From positions 1 through 53,228 of the forward strand of contig CAJUIA010000029.1 of NCBI GenBank assembly GCA_910586485.1: 53,228 nt of DNA. Direction: 5' to 3'. Below the pieces are notes generated by a model. That model saw nothing but the letters and a program-made list of their open reading frames with translations, did not search any database and had not been told where the DNA came from. This stretch comes from an uncultured Acetatifactor sp. (lineage in GTDB: Bacteria; Bacillota; Clostridia; Lachnospirales; Lachnospiraceae). Positions 26,347 to 34,589 of this stretch are shown here, piece after piece (position 1 is the first letter of the stretch; every line of letters starts with the position of its first letter). The position numbers and the translations under genes were made by a program.

Positions 26347-26370
26347 ACAAAAATGATATTTTTGTGTTTT
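26347..26370 (+). terminator. Terminator after bofA
   Basis: ACAAAAAT, GAT, ATTTTTGT followed by GTTTTAT. AT-rich but perfectly paired, 8 bases after the bofA stop and just before the Tad promoter. Confidence 0.5.
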
Positions 26371-26375
26371 ATATC

Positions 26376-26404
26376 TTGCAAAGCGGAAATCTTTCGCTTA
26401 TAAT
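26376..26404 (+). promoter_or_regulatory. Sigma-A promoter of the Tad pilus operon
   Basis: TTGCAA (26376-26381), exactly 17 bases, then TATAAT (26399-26404). Transcription should start near 26411, giving a leader of about 147 bases. Confidence 0.85.
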
Positions 26405-26440
26405 ACGCTTACAGCTAGGTGATCCGGCTGTTCGGCAGGC

Positions 26441-26540
26441 TTCATTTTTTCTTGGGACAGGTATCGTCCCGCAAATTCGTTTTAAAAACTGATCAGGCAT
26501 CGCGAGAATGCAAGCATTCATAAATTGTCTGAAAAATGAA
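26441..26540 (+). other. Structured leader of the Tad operon
   Basis: TTCATTTTT at 26441 can pair with AAAAATGAA at 26532-26540, closing a multibranch fold that contains GGGAC-7-GTCCC (26455-26470) and GAATGC-AA-GCATTC (26506-26519). It ends directly before the AAGGAGG ribosome site. I do not recognise a c-di-GMP-I consensus or any other known class, and no terminator lies inside. Confidence 0.5.
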
Positions 26541-26557
26541 ATCAGGAAGGAGGAAAG

Positions 26558-27061
26558 GTGTTGGCGGTTTTAGGTCTGTTGCTGGCAGCCGCCTGTGGAT
26601 TTGATTATTGGAAGAGAAAAATTCCAAACGCTCTTGTGATCCTTATTGCTGCAGCAGGTGTGGCATTCCGGCTTCCGAGAGAGGGTCCGGCGGGTGTGCT
26701 GCTTTATCTGGGGGGAGCGGCGGCTGTAATGGCGTTGTTGTATTTTCCTTTTAAGACCGGCGCGCTGGGGGCCGGAGATGTGAAGCTGTTGGGCGCGGCT
26801 GCAGGGTATTTTCCATTCAAAAAAATCTTTTTATTTTCTTTTATTTCTTTGCTGATTGCAGCAATGATTTCACTTGTTAAATTAGTGGCATACAGGAATT
26901 TCGGAGAACGCCTGAAAGTTTTTTGGGGGTATCTGGAAAGCATTGCAAAAAGGGGCGGATTGCAGCTTTACCCTGACACGGGAAAGGACAGGCGGTTGAG
27001 CGTCTGCTTGTCGGGCCCTGTATTGTTCAGCTTTTTGCTGTATATGGGAGGTGTCTATTGA
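26558..27061 (+). CDS. Prepilin peptidase, A24 family (CpaA/TadV-like)
   Basis: A 167-residue membrane aspartyl protease that would cleave the leader of the Flp pilin. The two catalytic Asp lie in GFDYWKRKIPN (Asp16) and GAGDVKLLG (about Asp74). There are about five membrane helices. The start is GTG at 26558 or the next codon TTG at 26561; GGAGG fits the latter slightly better. It is first in the Tad operon and overlaps the next gene by TTGA. Confidence 0.9.
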   Translation: MLAVLGLLLAAACGFDYWKRKIPNALVILIAAAGVAFRLPREGPAGVLLYLGGAAAVMALLYFPFKTGALGAGDVKLLGAAAGYFPFKKIFLFSFISLLIAAMISLVKLVAYRNFGERLKVFWGYLESIAKRGGLQLYPDTGKDRRLSVCLSGPVLFSFLLYMGGVY

Positions 27062-28056
27062 CGGACGGGGAGAGGATCATGGCGCTGTGCGACACGGAAG
27101 AGGAATATGCGCAGCTAATGACAGAATTTTTAAGAACAAAAAAGGAATTGCCCTGGAAAATTCATACCTATACAAGCGTGCAGGAGCTGATGAAGGAGGG
27201 TAAGGAAGGACTGGAGATGCTGGTAATCTCCGAATCGGCATATTGTGATCAGCTGCTGGATCTGGAGGCACCCTGCATTGTGCTTTTAAGCGAAAGCGGG
27301 GTGATGAAATGGGAAAATGTCCGCTATGTGGACAAGTACCGGCAGGCGGAGGAGGTTCTGAAGGATGTATTGAACGTGTACATGGAGATTGCCGATCACC
27401 GGCTGCCGAAGCTGAAGAAAACAGGAAACATTACGTTTATCGGTAATTATTCGCCGGTGCGCAGGACCATGCAGACCTCCTTTGCTCTGACCATGGGACA
27501 GATGCTTGCCAGGGAACATGCCACTCTGTATCTGAACTTTGAACATTATGCCGGAATCCCGGAGCTGAGATCTGACCCGCAGTCGCCGGACCTGGCGGAT
27601 CTTCTTTATTTTCTTCATGGAGACGGGGAAAAATTCGGACTGCGGCTGCGCGCCGGCTGCAGGCGTCTGGGAGATTTGGATTATATACCGTCCATGAAGT
27701 CCGGCCAAAATCTGCTTTCTGTCAGGCCTGCGGAATGGCTGGAGCTGCTGCAGCGGATAGAGGATATGGGAGAATACGAGTATGTGATTCTGGACCTGAG
27801 CGAAAGTATGCAGGGGCTGTTTGAAATACTGCGTATGTGTAAGGCGGTGTTTACGCTGACCAGAGAGGACAGGATTTCTCAAAGTAAGCTTTTGCAGTAT
27901 GAGCAGCTGCTTTCGCTTTATGAATACGGGGATGTGCTGGAAAAAACCAGACGTTTAAAGCTGCCACGGATACAAAGACTGCCGGAAGAGCTGGAGCAGC
28001 TGACAAGGGGGGAGCTTGCAGCACTGGTAAATGATCTGCTGAAAAGCATCGGATGA
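27058..28056 (+). CDS. TadZ/CpaE-like pilus localisation ATPase
   Basis: A 332-residue protein with an N-terminal receiver-like domain (1-115) and a C-terminal MinD/ParA-type domain. The P-loop region reads YSPVRRTMQTSFAL, lacking the KGGxGKT lysine pattern, while the following strand (TLYLNFEHY) and the DLSES switch are recognisable. TadZ proteins place the Tad machine at the pole or membrane. The TTG start overlaps the preceding stop (TTGA) with GGGAGG upstream. The degenerate nucleotide site suggests weak or no ATP hydrolysis. Confidence 0.78.
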   Translation: MTDGERIMALCDTEEEYAQLMTEFLRTKKELPWKIHTYTSVQELMKEGKEGLEMLVISESAYCDQLLDLEAPCIVLLSESGVMKWENVRYVDKYRQAEEVLKDVLNVYMEIADHRLPKLKKTGNITFIGNYSPVRRTMQTSFALTMGQMLAREHATLYLNFEHYAGIPELRSDPQSPDLADLLYFLHGDGEKFGLRLRAGCRRLGDLDYIPSMKSGQNLLSVRPAEWLELLQRIEDMGEYEYVILDLSESMQGLFEILRMCKAVFTLTREDRISQSKLLQYEQLLSLYEYGDVLEKTRRLKLPRIQRLPEELEQLTRGELAALVNDLLKSIG

Positions 28057-28074
28057 GGTAAGGAGAGCCTGACA

Positions 28075-29292
28075 ATGGAATATGCGGATTTAAAAAAGGA
28101 ACTGCGGGAAAAGGTGCAGGAGAGGCTTGGATGTCTGCGGGAAATGTCGGATGAAGAGGTAGAAGAGACCATAGACGAGGTGTTATTGGAGCGGAGAGAG
28201 CTGGTGACCTATCCGGTTGCGCTGCGCTGGAAACTGAAAAAGGAATTGTTTGATTCCCTGCGGAGATTGGACATTTTACAGATTTTCGTGGAGGATGATT
28301 CGGTGACGGAGATTATGATCAACGGGACAGAGCATATTTTTATCGAGAGAGGAGGTCGGCTGCAGAAGCTGGATCAGGGCTTTGATTCACCAGAAAAGCT
28401 GCAGGATGTGATACAGCAGATTGTGGCAGGCTGCAACCGGGTAGTCAACGAAGCGTCGCCCATTGTGGATGCCAGGCTTGCAGACGGCTCCAGGGTGAAT
28501 GTGGTCATGAATCCGGTGGCATTAAACGGTCCCATCGTAACCATCAGGCGATTTCCGGCCCGGCCTGTTACAATGGACTGGCTTGTGCGAAATCATTCCC
28601 TGTCGGAGCAGGCTGCCCTGTTTCTGGAAAATCTGGTAAAGGCCGGATACAATATTTTTATCAGCGGCGGCACAGGCAGCGGTAAAACCACATTTTTAAA
28701 TGCACTGTCTCAATTTATTCCGGCGGAAGAGAGGGTTATCACCATTGAGGACAGTGCGGAGCTACAGTTACAGGGGCTGCCAAACCTGGTGCGCCTTGAA
28801 ACCAGAAACGGCAATGTGGAAGGCTGCAGGGAAATCGGCATCAGGGAATTAATTCGTTCATCCTTAAGAATGAGGCCGGATCGAATCATTGTGGGCGAGG
28901 TCAGGGGGCCTGAGGCTGTGGATATGCTGCAATGTCTGAATACGGGCCATGACGGCAGCATGTCCACGGGCCATGCAAACAGTGGAAGGGATATGCTGGC
29001 CAGGCTGGAAAGCATGGTTTTGATGGGGCTGGAGCTGCCCCTTGCGGCAATCCGGCAGCAGATTGCGTCAGGAATCGACATTATGATACATTTGGGCCGC
29101 CTGCGGGACAGATCCAGGAGGGTTCTTGAGATCACGGAGATTCTTGGCTTTGAAAACAATGAAATTAAGCTGAACACTCTGTTTGAATTTGAAGAGGCAG
29201 GAGAAGACAATGAAGGGCGTATTATCGGGGAATTTCAAAAAAAAGGAACGCTTTTTAGAGAAAACAAGCTCAAGGCGGCGGGATTATCATGA
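28075..29292 (+). CDS. tadA: TadA/CpaF secretion ATPase
   Basis: A 405-residue type II/IV secretion ATPase driving Flp pilus assembly. The N-terminal domain contains VTEIMINGTEHIFIERGG. The ATPase core has Walker A GGTGSGKTT (~199-207), an Asp box TIEDSAELQL, Walker B RIIVGEVRGPEA and the His box GHDGSMSTGHAN. GGAG precedes the ATG. It is the best conserved member of the operon. Its 3' end contains the start of tadB. Confidence 0.95.
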   Translation: MEYADLKKELREKVQERLGCLREMSDEEVEETIDEVLLERRELVTYPVALRWKLKKELFDSLRRLDILQIFVEDDSVTEIMINGTEHIFIERGGRLQKLDQGFDSPEKLQDVIQQIVAGCNRVVNEASPIVDARLADGSRVNVVMNPVALNGPIVTIRRFPARPVTMDWLVRNHSLSEQAALFLENLVKAGYNIFISGGTGSGKTTFLNALSQFIPAEERVITIEDSAELQLQGLPNLVRLETRNGNVEGCREIGIRELIRSSLRMRPDRIIVGEVRGPEAVDMLQCLNTGHDGSMSTGHANSGRDMLARLESMVLMGLELPLAAIRQQIASGIDIMIHLGRLRDRSRRVLEITEILGFENNEIKLNTLFEFEEAGEDNEGRIIGEFQKKGTLFRENKLKAAGLS

Positions 29293-30031
29293 ATATCACT
29301 GGAAACGCCGGGAGCGGGCGGCGGCAGCACTTGCTTCGGCGGCGGTGGTAGTGTTTCTGGCATATTTCTTTTATCGCAGTCTCTGGGCGGTCCTGCCTCT
29401 TTTGCCGGTGGGAGCAGCGTTTTTTTGCAGGCTTCGGCGCAGAAAGGGGGAACGGAAGAGGGAAGAGCTGACTGAACAGTTCCGAGAGTGCATTTTGGCA
29501 GTAGCTACTCTGCTGGGGGCAGGGTATTCCGTGGAAAATGCCTTTATGGAGTGTGAACAGGATATGGGGCTGATGTATGGAAGGGACGCCTTGATCTGTG
29601 AAGAGCTTAAGGTAGTGCGGCGGGGACTGAACATTAATGTTTCGCTGGAGGAGCTGCTGACGGATTTTGGCGAAAGAAGCGGCTGTGAAGAGGTGGTTCA
29701 GTTTGCTGAAGTTTTTTCCATTGCCAAGAGAAGCGGGGGTAATCTGGCAGAAATCATCAAGGCCTCCGCGGAGCTGATCAGCAGAAAGGCGAAGCTGAAA
29801 AAAGAGGTAGATACGCTTTTAAGCGGGAAGAAAATGGAGCTGACGATCATGAAGCTGATGCCCTTTGCCATACTGGTATACATAGGCTCCGCCAATCCGG
29901 GATATTTTGACATTTTATATGGAAATTTGTACGGAGTCCTGATTATGACGGGGTGTCTGGGAGCATATATCGGTGCTTATCTGTTGGGGGATTTCGTCAT
30001 CATAAAAATGGGAAAGGAATGGAGCGAATGA
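29210..30031 (+). CDS. tadB: TadB-like inner membrane platform protein
   Basis: A 273-residue T2SF-domain membrane protein. Two helices (~37-75), a cytoplasmic GspF-type domain with FRECILAVATLLGAGYSVENAF and FAKRSGGNL-like motifs (here FSIAKRSGGNLAEII), then two C-terminal helices. GGAG lies before the ATG at 29210, giving an 83-base overlap with tadA; no start codon lies in frame between there and the first helix. It ends in an ATGA overlap with tadC. It likely forms the assembly platform with TadC. Confidence 0.87.
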   Translation: MKGVLSGNFKKKERFLEKTSSRRRDYHEYHWKRRERAAAALASAAVVVFLAYFFYRSLWAVLPLLPVGAAFFCRLRRRKGERKREELTEQFRECILAVATLLGAGYSVENAFMECEQDMGLMYGRDALICEELKVVRRGLNINVSLEELLTDFGERSGCEEVVQFAEVFSIAKRSGGNLAEIIKASAELISRKAKLKKEVDTLLSGKKMELTIMKLMPFAILVYIGSANPGYFDILYGNLYGVLIMTGCLGAYIGAYLLGDFVIIKMGKEWSE

Positions 30032-31365
30032 AAAAAGCGGCAATGTTTTTGTACAAGCGGGCCTGTATCCTGGGTCTTCCTGTTTTTCGCGGAAGGCAGG
30101 TGGAATCCGAGCTGGCGCTGCTGCATCCGGGCGAGAGAGTGGAGTGTGTAAAGACGGATTATTTTGTGAAAAAGCTTTCTCTGTGTCTGACCGTTTTGGC
30201 AGCCGGGCTGATCCTGGGGCTTCTGGCAAAGGCAGGCGCGGCCGGAAAGTCCTGCGTGGGGGAAGGCGGCATGATCATCCGGGGCGGTTATGAGGAAGGG
30301 GAGCGGGAAATCCGGCTGAAAACTCACATCGGTAAGGATAAGATGAGCTTTGTCATTCCAGTGTCTCCAAGGATATTGACGGCGGAAGAGACGGCAGCGC
30401 TGGCAGAAACGTTTTTTGATCATGTGGAAGGGCTGATTTTAAAGAATAATGAAGATATGCGGCATATCAGGTCTGACCTGACGCTGGAAGAGGAATATGA
30501 GGGATTTCCTTTTGCGGTGGAATGGGAGAGCAGCAGGGAGGAAATCTTAGACTGCGGGGGAAGGGTGGGGGAGGTGGATGAGCCGGTAAGGGTAAGCTTA
30601 ACAGTCAGTCTGCGGTATCAGGATTTTTGCAAAGCAAGGGAGCTGGAAGCGGTAGTGCTTCCGGTTACTCTGACACCGGAGGAACAGGAGTATCTGGAGA
30701 TGCAGGAGTACCTGCTGGCAGGGGAAGAGAACAGCCGGAGAGAGGAAGGGTGGATTCTGCCTGAGGAATGGAAGGGAAGACCCATCGGATGGAGCTATGA
30801 GATCAGGGATTACAGTACGTGGATCTGGGCAGCCACGCCGGCCGTTGCTTTGCTGATTTATCTTTCCTCTGACAGGGACCTTAAAAAAGCGCTGGAAAAA
30901 AAGCAGAGCCGTTTACGCCGTGAATACCCAGGGCTGGTCCACAAGCTTGCACTTTATGTGGGGGCAGGAATGACAATCCGCGGAGCCTTTCAAAAGATAG
31001 GGGGTGATTATGAGAAAAAAGTAAAAAAGGGCCTGGAACCAAAGGCAGGATGTGAAGAAGTACTTTATACCTGCAGGGAACTGCAGGCGGGCGTAGCCGA
31101 AGGCGCCGCCTATGAGCATTTCGGAAAAAGAACGGGATTAAGAGAGTACATAAGGCTGGCCTCCCTGCTGGGACAAAACCTGAAAAGGGGCAGCAGTACG
31201 CTTTTGGAGCGTCTGCGGCAGGAGGCGGAAAAATCCTCCGAGGAAAGCCTGCTCAGGGCCAGAAAGCTGGGGGAGGAAGCAGGAACAAGACTTTTGGTGC
31301 CGATGGTGCTGATGCTGGCCATTGTCATGGTAATGATTATGATCCCGGCGTTTGGAACAATTTGA
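30028..31365 (+). CDS. tadC: TadC-like platform protein with a large extracytoplasmic insertion
   Basis: A 445-residue protein. The C-terminal third is a T2SF domain (LVHKLALYVGAGMTIRGAF, then a final helix VPMVLMLAIVMVMIMIPAFGTI). The N-terminal part has a helix at ~48-66, about 190 residues with no membrane segment and rich in Glu (~67-258), then a second helix near 261-277. Typical TadC is ~300 residues, so the inserted, probably surface-exposed, domain is unusual. The start is ATG at 30028, ATGA-coupled to tadB. Confidence 0.82.
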   Translation: MKKAAMFLYKRACILGLPVFRGRQVESELALLHPGERVECVKTDYFVKKLSLCLTVLAAGLILGLLAKAGAAGKSCVGEGGMIIRGGYEEGEREIRLKTHIGKDKMSFVIPVSPRILTAEETAALAETFFDHVEGLILKNNEDMRHIRSDLTLEEEYEGFPFAVEWESSREEILDCGGRVGEVDEPVRVSLTVSLRYQDFCKARELEAVVLPVTLTPEEQEYLEMQEYLLAGEENSRREEGWILPEEWKGRPIGWSYEIRDYSTWIWAATPAVALLIYLSSDRDLKKALEKKQSRLRREYPGLVHKLALYVGAGMTIRGAFQKIGGDYEKKVKKGLEPKAGCEEVLYTCRELQAGVAEGAAYEHFGKRTGLREYIRLASLLGQNLKRGSSTLLERLRQEAEKSSEESLLRARKLGEEAGTRLLVPMVLMLAIVMVMIMIPAFGTI

Positions 31366-31417
31366 AGACAGAAGTCAAAAGCAAAATGAACTGCAAAAAA
31401 ACAGGAAAGGGAAAAAT

Positions 31418-31651
31418 ATGATGAAAAATGTGGAAATGTACACGGAGTATAAGGAATTTGAGGAAACAAAGGAGCGGCAGAAGCTGAAAAGCTGCCGGGA
31501 GCTTCTGCAGGAAGAGGATGGCATGGGGACGGTAGAGGTCATTTTGATCGTTGTGGTTCTCGTGGGTCTGGTAATTATTTTTAAAGATCAGATCACACAG
31601 ATCGTAAATAACCTTTTCAACAAGATTACCTCTCAGACAGGCAAGGTATAA
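31418..31651 (+). CDS. flp: Flp-type pilin
   Basis: A 77-residue prepilin. A charged 35-residue leader ends EEDG, followed by MGTVE and the hydrophobic helix VILIVVVLVGLVIIF. Cleavage by the A24 peptidase after Gly35 gives Glu at +5, as in class IV prepilins, and a 42-residue mature pilin. AGGAAAGGG precedes the ATG at 31418. It is the only gene here with a typical Flp pilin, so it is the likely major subunit. Confidence 0.9.
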   Translation: MMKNVEMYTEYKEFEETKERQKLKSCRELLQEEDGMGTVEVILIVVVLVGLVIIFKDQITQIVNNLFNKITSQTGKV

Positions 31652-33094
31652 ATGGAACGAGAAAACGGTTATCTGACAGTGTATCTGGCGCTTTGTCTGA
31701 CATTGATCCTGTCCCTGTACCTGGCTCTGATCGAGGGGGCCAGGCGGGGCGGGGCAGCCATGGAGTCAGCCTGTGCAGCGGAAATCGGAATGCAGAATAT
31801 TATGGCGGAATATCATCGGGAGCTTTTCAATCAATTTAATCTGTTTGCCCTGGATTCCTCATACGGAACAAGGATTTGCGGAAGGAAAAATACGGAAGCA
31901 CATTTGATGGAGTATTTGAAACGTAATCTGAGTATGGAGGATGTTTTTGCCGGAAAGTATTTGTATCGGGATTTTTTTGGGCTGCAGGCCTATGATGCAG
32001 AACTGACAGGAGTGTCGATTCTGACGGATGAAAAGGGCGCAGTGTTCCGCGGCATGGCAATCGAGGCGGTGAAAAATGATGTGGGACTGAAGCTTCTGGA
32101 GGAAGTACAGGATTGGATGTCAGTGGTGCAGGTAAACGGACTGGCGGAAGCAGATTACGAGGCGGAAAGCCGGAAGCTGGATGAGGCGCTGGAAGAGTAT
32201 GACGGTATGGAGGTGCAGATTTCGGAAAACGAAAGTGTATTTCTGGAGGTAGACAATCCTGCGGCGCAGCTGAATACAAAGCGGGGGCTGGGAACTTTGC
32301 ACCTGGTAATTGAAAATACAGCAAGCCTTTCCCCAAAGATACTAAGCGGTGCAGAGCCGGTAAGCCGGCGCATGGAGCAGGGAATCTTACATAGTGGAAA
32401 TATGCCGGTACAGCCGGCGGAGGATCTGTGGAGCCGCGTCTTGTTTCAGGAATATCTGCTGCGGTATCTGGACCATTACGGGGACGAAGCAGGCGGTGGA
32501 GCGCTGGATTATCAGATTGAATATCTGATCGCAGGAAAGGAGCAGGACACGGAGAACCTGAAAAGTGTAGCTGGCAGACTGAGTGCCATACGGGAAGCAG
32601 CAAATGTGGTTTATCTGCTTACGGACCCGGAAAAAAGTCTGGAGATAGAAGAGGCAGCCATTCTTGCCTGCGGCCTTTTTGCCCTGCCGGAGCTGATACC
32701 GCTGGTGAAGGCGGCCATCCTGTTTGGCTGGGCTTATGCGGAGAGTGTTTATGATGTGAAAACGCTGTTGGCAGGCGGGAAGATTCCTTTAATGAAGGAT
32801 AAAAGCAGCTGGCATTACAGCTTGAGCAGTGCCCTGTATGGCGGCATGGAGGATTCCGGGGGGAGCGGGCGGGGGCTGTCCTATGAGGATTATCTGCGGA
32901 TCCTGATGACACTGACGGGACTGGATACTTTGACGGTCCGGGCCATGGACATGGTGGAGGCAGATATACGGCAGACGCCCGGAAACTCGTATTTTCGGCT
33001 GGATGCCTGCTATGGGGAGCTGGAAGCCCTCATGAGGATCGACAGTTCCTTCGGGTATCGTTTCGAGATACGCAGGAAGAGGGCATATCAGTAA
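31652..33094 (+). CDS. DUF5702-type Tad-associated membrane-anchored protein
   Basis: A 480-residue protein with a single N-terminal helix (YLTVYLALCLTLILSLYLALIEGAR) that resembles a pseudopilin stem, and a long extracytoplasmic part. I place it in the DUF5702 family found in Lachnospiraceae Tad loci, from memory. It may replace TadG as a minor pilin or tip component. It starts one base after the pilin stop with AAGG in front. A hydrophobic stretch near 340-365 is a possible second membrane segment. Confidence 0.7.
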   Translation: MERENGYLTVYLALCLTLILSLYLALIEGARRGGAAMESACAAEIGMQNIMAEYHRELFNQFNLFALDSSYGTRICGRKNTEAHLMEYLKRNLSMEDVFAGKYLYRDFFGLQAYDAELTGVSILTDEKGAVFRGMAIEAVKNDVGLKLLEEVQDWMSVVQVNGLAEADYEAESRKLDEALEEYDGMEVQISENESVFLEVDNPAAQLNTKRGLGTLHLVIENTASLSPKILSGAEPVSRRMEQGILHSGNMPVQPAEDLWSRVLFQEYLLRYLDHYGDEAGGGALDYQIEYLIAGKEQDTENLKSVAGRLSAIREAANVVYLLTDPEKSLEIEEAAILACGLFALPELIPLVKAAILFGWAYAESVYDVKTLLAGGKIPLMKDKSSWHYSLSSALYGGMEDSGGSGRGLSYEDYLRILMTLTGLDTLTVRAMDMVEADIRQTPGNSYFRLDACYGELEALMRIDSSFGYRFEIRRKRAYQ

Positions 33095-33127
33095 CAAATA
33101 TATCGTTAAAAGGCGGGGCAGACAGGG

Positions 33128-34045
33128 ATGGCTTCTTTATGGAACAAAAATAAGAAACTGAAAACAATATCACAAAAACCTTCTTTCGTAAATTATGACA
33201 AAAATAAGGATCCTGCCCAAGATCCGCAAGGATTTTTCCGAAGGAAGCCCTCCCTGCCTGCTTCGCTTTTAAAAAAAATACAGGCGGGGATGACGGTGGA
33301 GGCGGCAGTTGCCCTGCCGGTATGCCTTTTATTTCTCCTGAATCTGGGATCTGCCGTGGAAATAATACGCCTGCACAATAACCTGCAGTTTGCGTTATGG
33401 GACGTGGGGGGAAGTACGGCTATGTATGGCTGTGAACAGGGGGAGGACAGGCTTCCGACGTTGATAACGGATTTTTACATCGGAAACAGGCTGCGGGACA
33501 GTCTCGGCAAAGAGTATCTGGACAGCTCGCCGCTGGTAAGAGGAAGCAGCGGACTTGGACTTTGGCAGAGCGGACTGTCGGAAACAGGCAATGAACTGGA
33601 TATTACGCTGACATATCAGGTGGCTCCCCTGACCTCCCTTGCAGGCTTCCGCCCCTTTCGTATGGTCAACCGCTGTTATATCAGACTGTGGAACGGTTAC
33701 GATGTTACCGGGGCGCAGGAAACGGAGATTTGCGTTTATGTGGCGGAAAACGGAGTGGTTTTTCACAGGGACAGAGGCTGTACTCATTTGCAGCTCTCCG
33801 TCCGCAGAATTGCCCGTGCAGAGCTGGAAGGCCTGCGAAATCAGTGGGGGCAAAGGTATGCAGGCTGTGAAAAGTGTGTCAGCGGGGAGATGCCGGATGC
33901 CCTGTATGTAACGGAGGAAGGTCATTGCTATCATTACAGGGAAAGCTGTTCAGGGCTTAAGAGGACTGTAAGGTCGCTGACCTTGCAGGAAGCGTCAGGA
34001 TACCGCCCGTGCAGCCGGTGCGGGGGAACGCTTGAAGGCTCATAG
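33128..34045 (+). CDS. TadE-like pseudopilin with duplicated Cys motif
   Basis: A 305-residue protein. After a 54-residue basic leader comes AG|MTVEAAVALPVCLLFLL, a TadE-type processing site with Glu58. The C-terminal ~90 residues hold two copies of a module with the pattern Val-Tyr-Val-x-x-x-Gly-x-x-(F/Y)-H, then Cys-x-x-Leu, then Cys-x-x-Cys (first ending CEKC, second CSRC). Such YH..C..CxxC modules occur in secreted Firmicute proteins and may bind metal or form disulfides. It is probably a minor pilin. Confidence 0.75.
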   Translation: MASLWNKNKKLKTISQKPSFVNYDKNKDPAQDPQGFFRRKPSLPASLLKKIQAGMTVEAAVALPVCLLFLLNLGSAVEIIRLHNNLQFALWDVGGSTAMYGCEQGEDRLPTLITDFYIGNRLRDSLGKEYLDSSPLVRGSSGLGLWQSGLSETGNELDITLTYQVAPLTSLAGFRPFRMVNRCYIRLWNGYDVTGAQETEICVYVAENGVVFHRDRGCTHLQLSVRRIARAELEGLRNQWGQRYAGCEKCVSGEMPDALYVTEEGHCYHYRESCSGLKRTVRSLTLQEASGYRPCSRCGGTLEGS

Positions 34046-34067
34046 GCAGTCAAATACCTGCAGTAAG

Positions 34068-34154
34068 TTTCAATCTTGGAATTTGTGACGCTGCGCGTCC
34101 TAAAGTTCCCACAGATTTAGGTGCCGCTTGTGCGGCGGAGAGAGAGGAAATATG
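34068..34154 (+). repeat. 87-bp leader element, copy 1
   Basis: About 90% identical to 48626-48712. It holds a long hairpin (GGAATTT..GACGC-TGC-GCGTC..AAAGTTCC), a spacer, a second hairpin (GCCGC-TTGT-GCGGC), the RBS GAGGAAAT and the start codon of the second prepilin peptidase. It lies within the Tad operon, in a 106-base gap. Confidence 0.85.
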
Positions 34155-34589
34155 TGGAAGGAGGCAATGACGGCAGCCTGGCTGCTTCCCATGAGCGTTG
34201 CGGATATAAGGAGTAAGCGGGTGCCGGTGTGGATGCTGGGTATTGGTGTACTGGGGGCAGCAGGGGTATTGCTTTATGAAGGGGTAAATGGAGAGCTGAA
34301 CGGCTGGCAGGTGTGCCGGGGACTGATTCCGGGGATTATTTTGCTGGCGGCAGCGGCTGCTACCGGAAAAGCCGGGCCGGCGGACGGTATGATTGTGATG
34401 CTGCTGGGCGTCCTTACAGGATATGAGGGCTGCATGGCAGCAGCTTTGAGCGGTCTTTTTCTACTGTCCCTGTTTTCGGGGATCCTTTTGGCGCTCCGCA
34501 GGGTAAAGCGAAATACCAAAATTCCCTTTGTCCCCTTTTTAGCGGCAGGCTGGCTGATCACGGTCCTGGGGAGGTGGAGTCTGTATTGA
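34152..34589 (+). CDS. Second A24-family prepilin peptidase
   Basis: A 145-residue membrane protein of about five helices. Candidate catalytic Asp are Asp18 in SVADIRSKRVP and Asp78 in GPADGMI, the latter replacing the usual GxGDxK. The acids are kept but the glycine and lysine are changed, so the substrate preference may differ; it might process the TadE-like proteins rather than Flp. GAGGAAAT is next to the ATG, inside the duplicated leader element. Confidence 0.78.
   Translation: MWKEAMTAAWLLPMSVADIRSKRVPVWMLGIGVLGAAGVLLYEGVNGELNGWQVCRGLIPGIILLAAAAATGKAGPADGMIVMLLGVLTGYEGCMAAALSGLFLLSLFSGILLALRRVKRNTKIPFVPFLAAGWLITVLGRWSLY

Noticed and set aside
26411..26540. Possible c-di-GMP-I riboswitch before the Tad operon
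   Set aside because: The leader lacks the conserved GEMM-I sequence blocks (GCAAACC-like and GGACGCAAAGCC); only a general fold is visible, so it is listed as unclassified.
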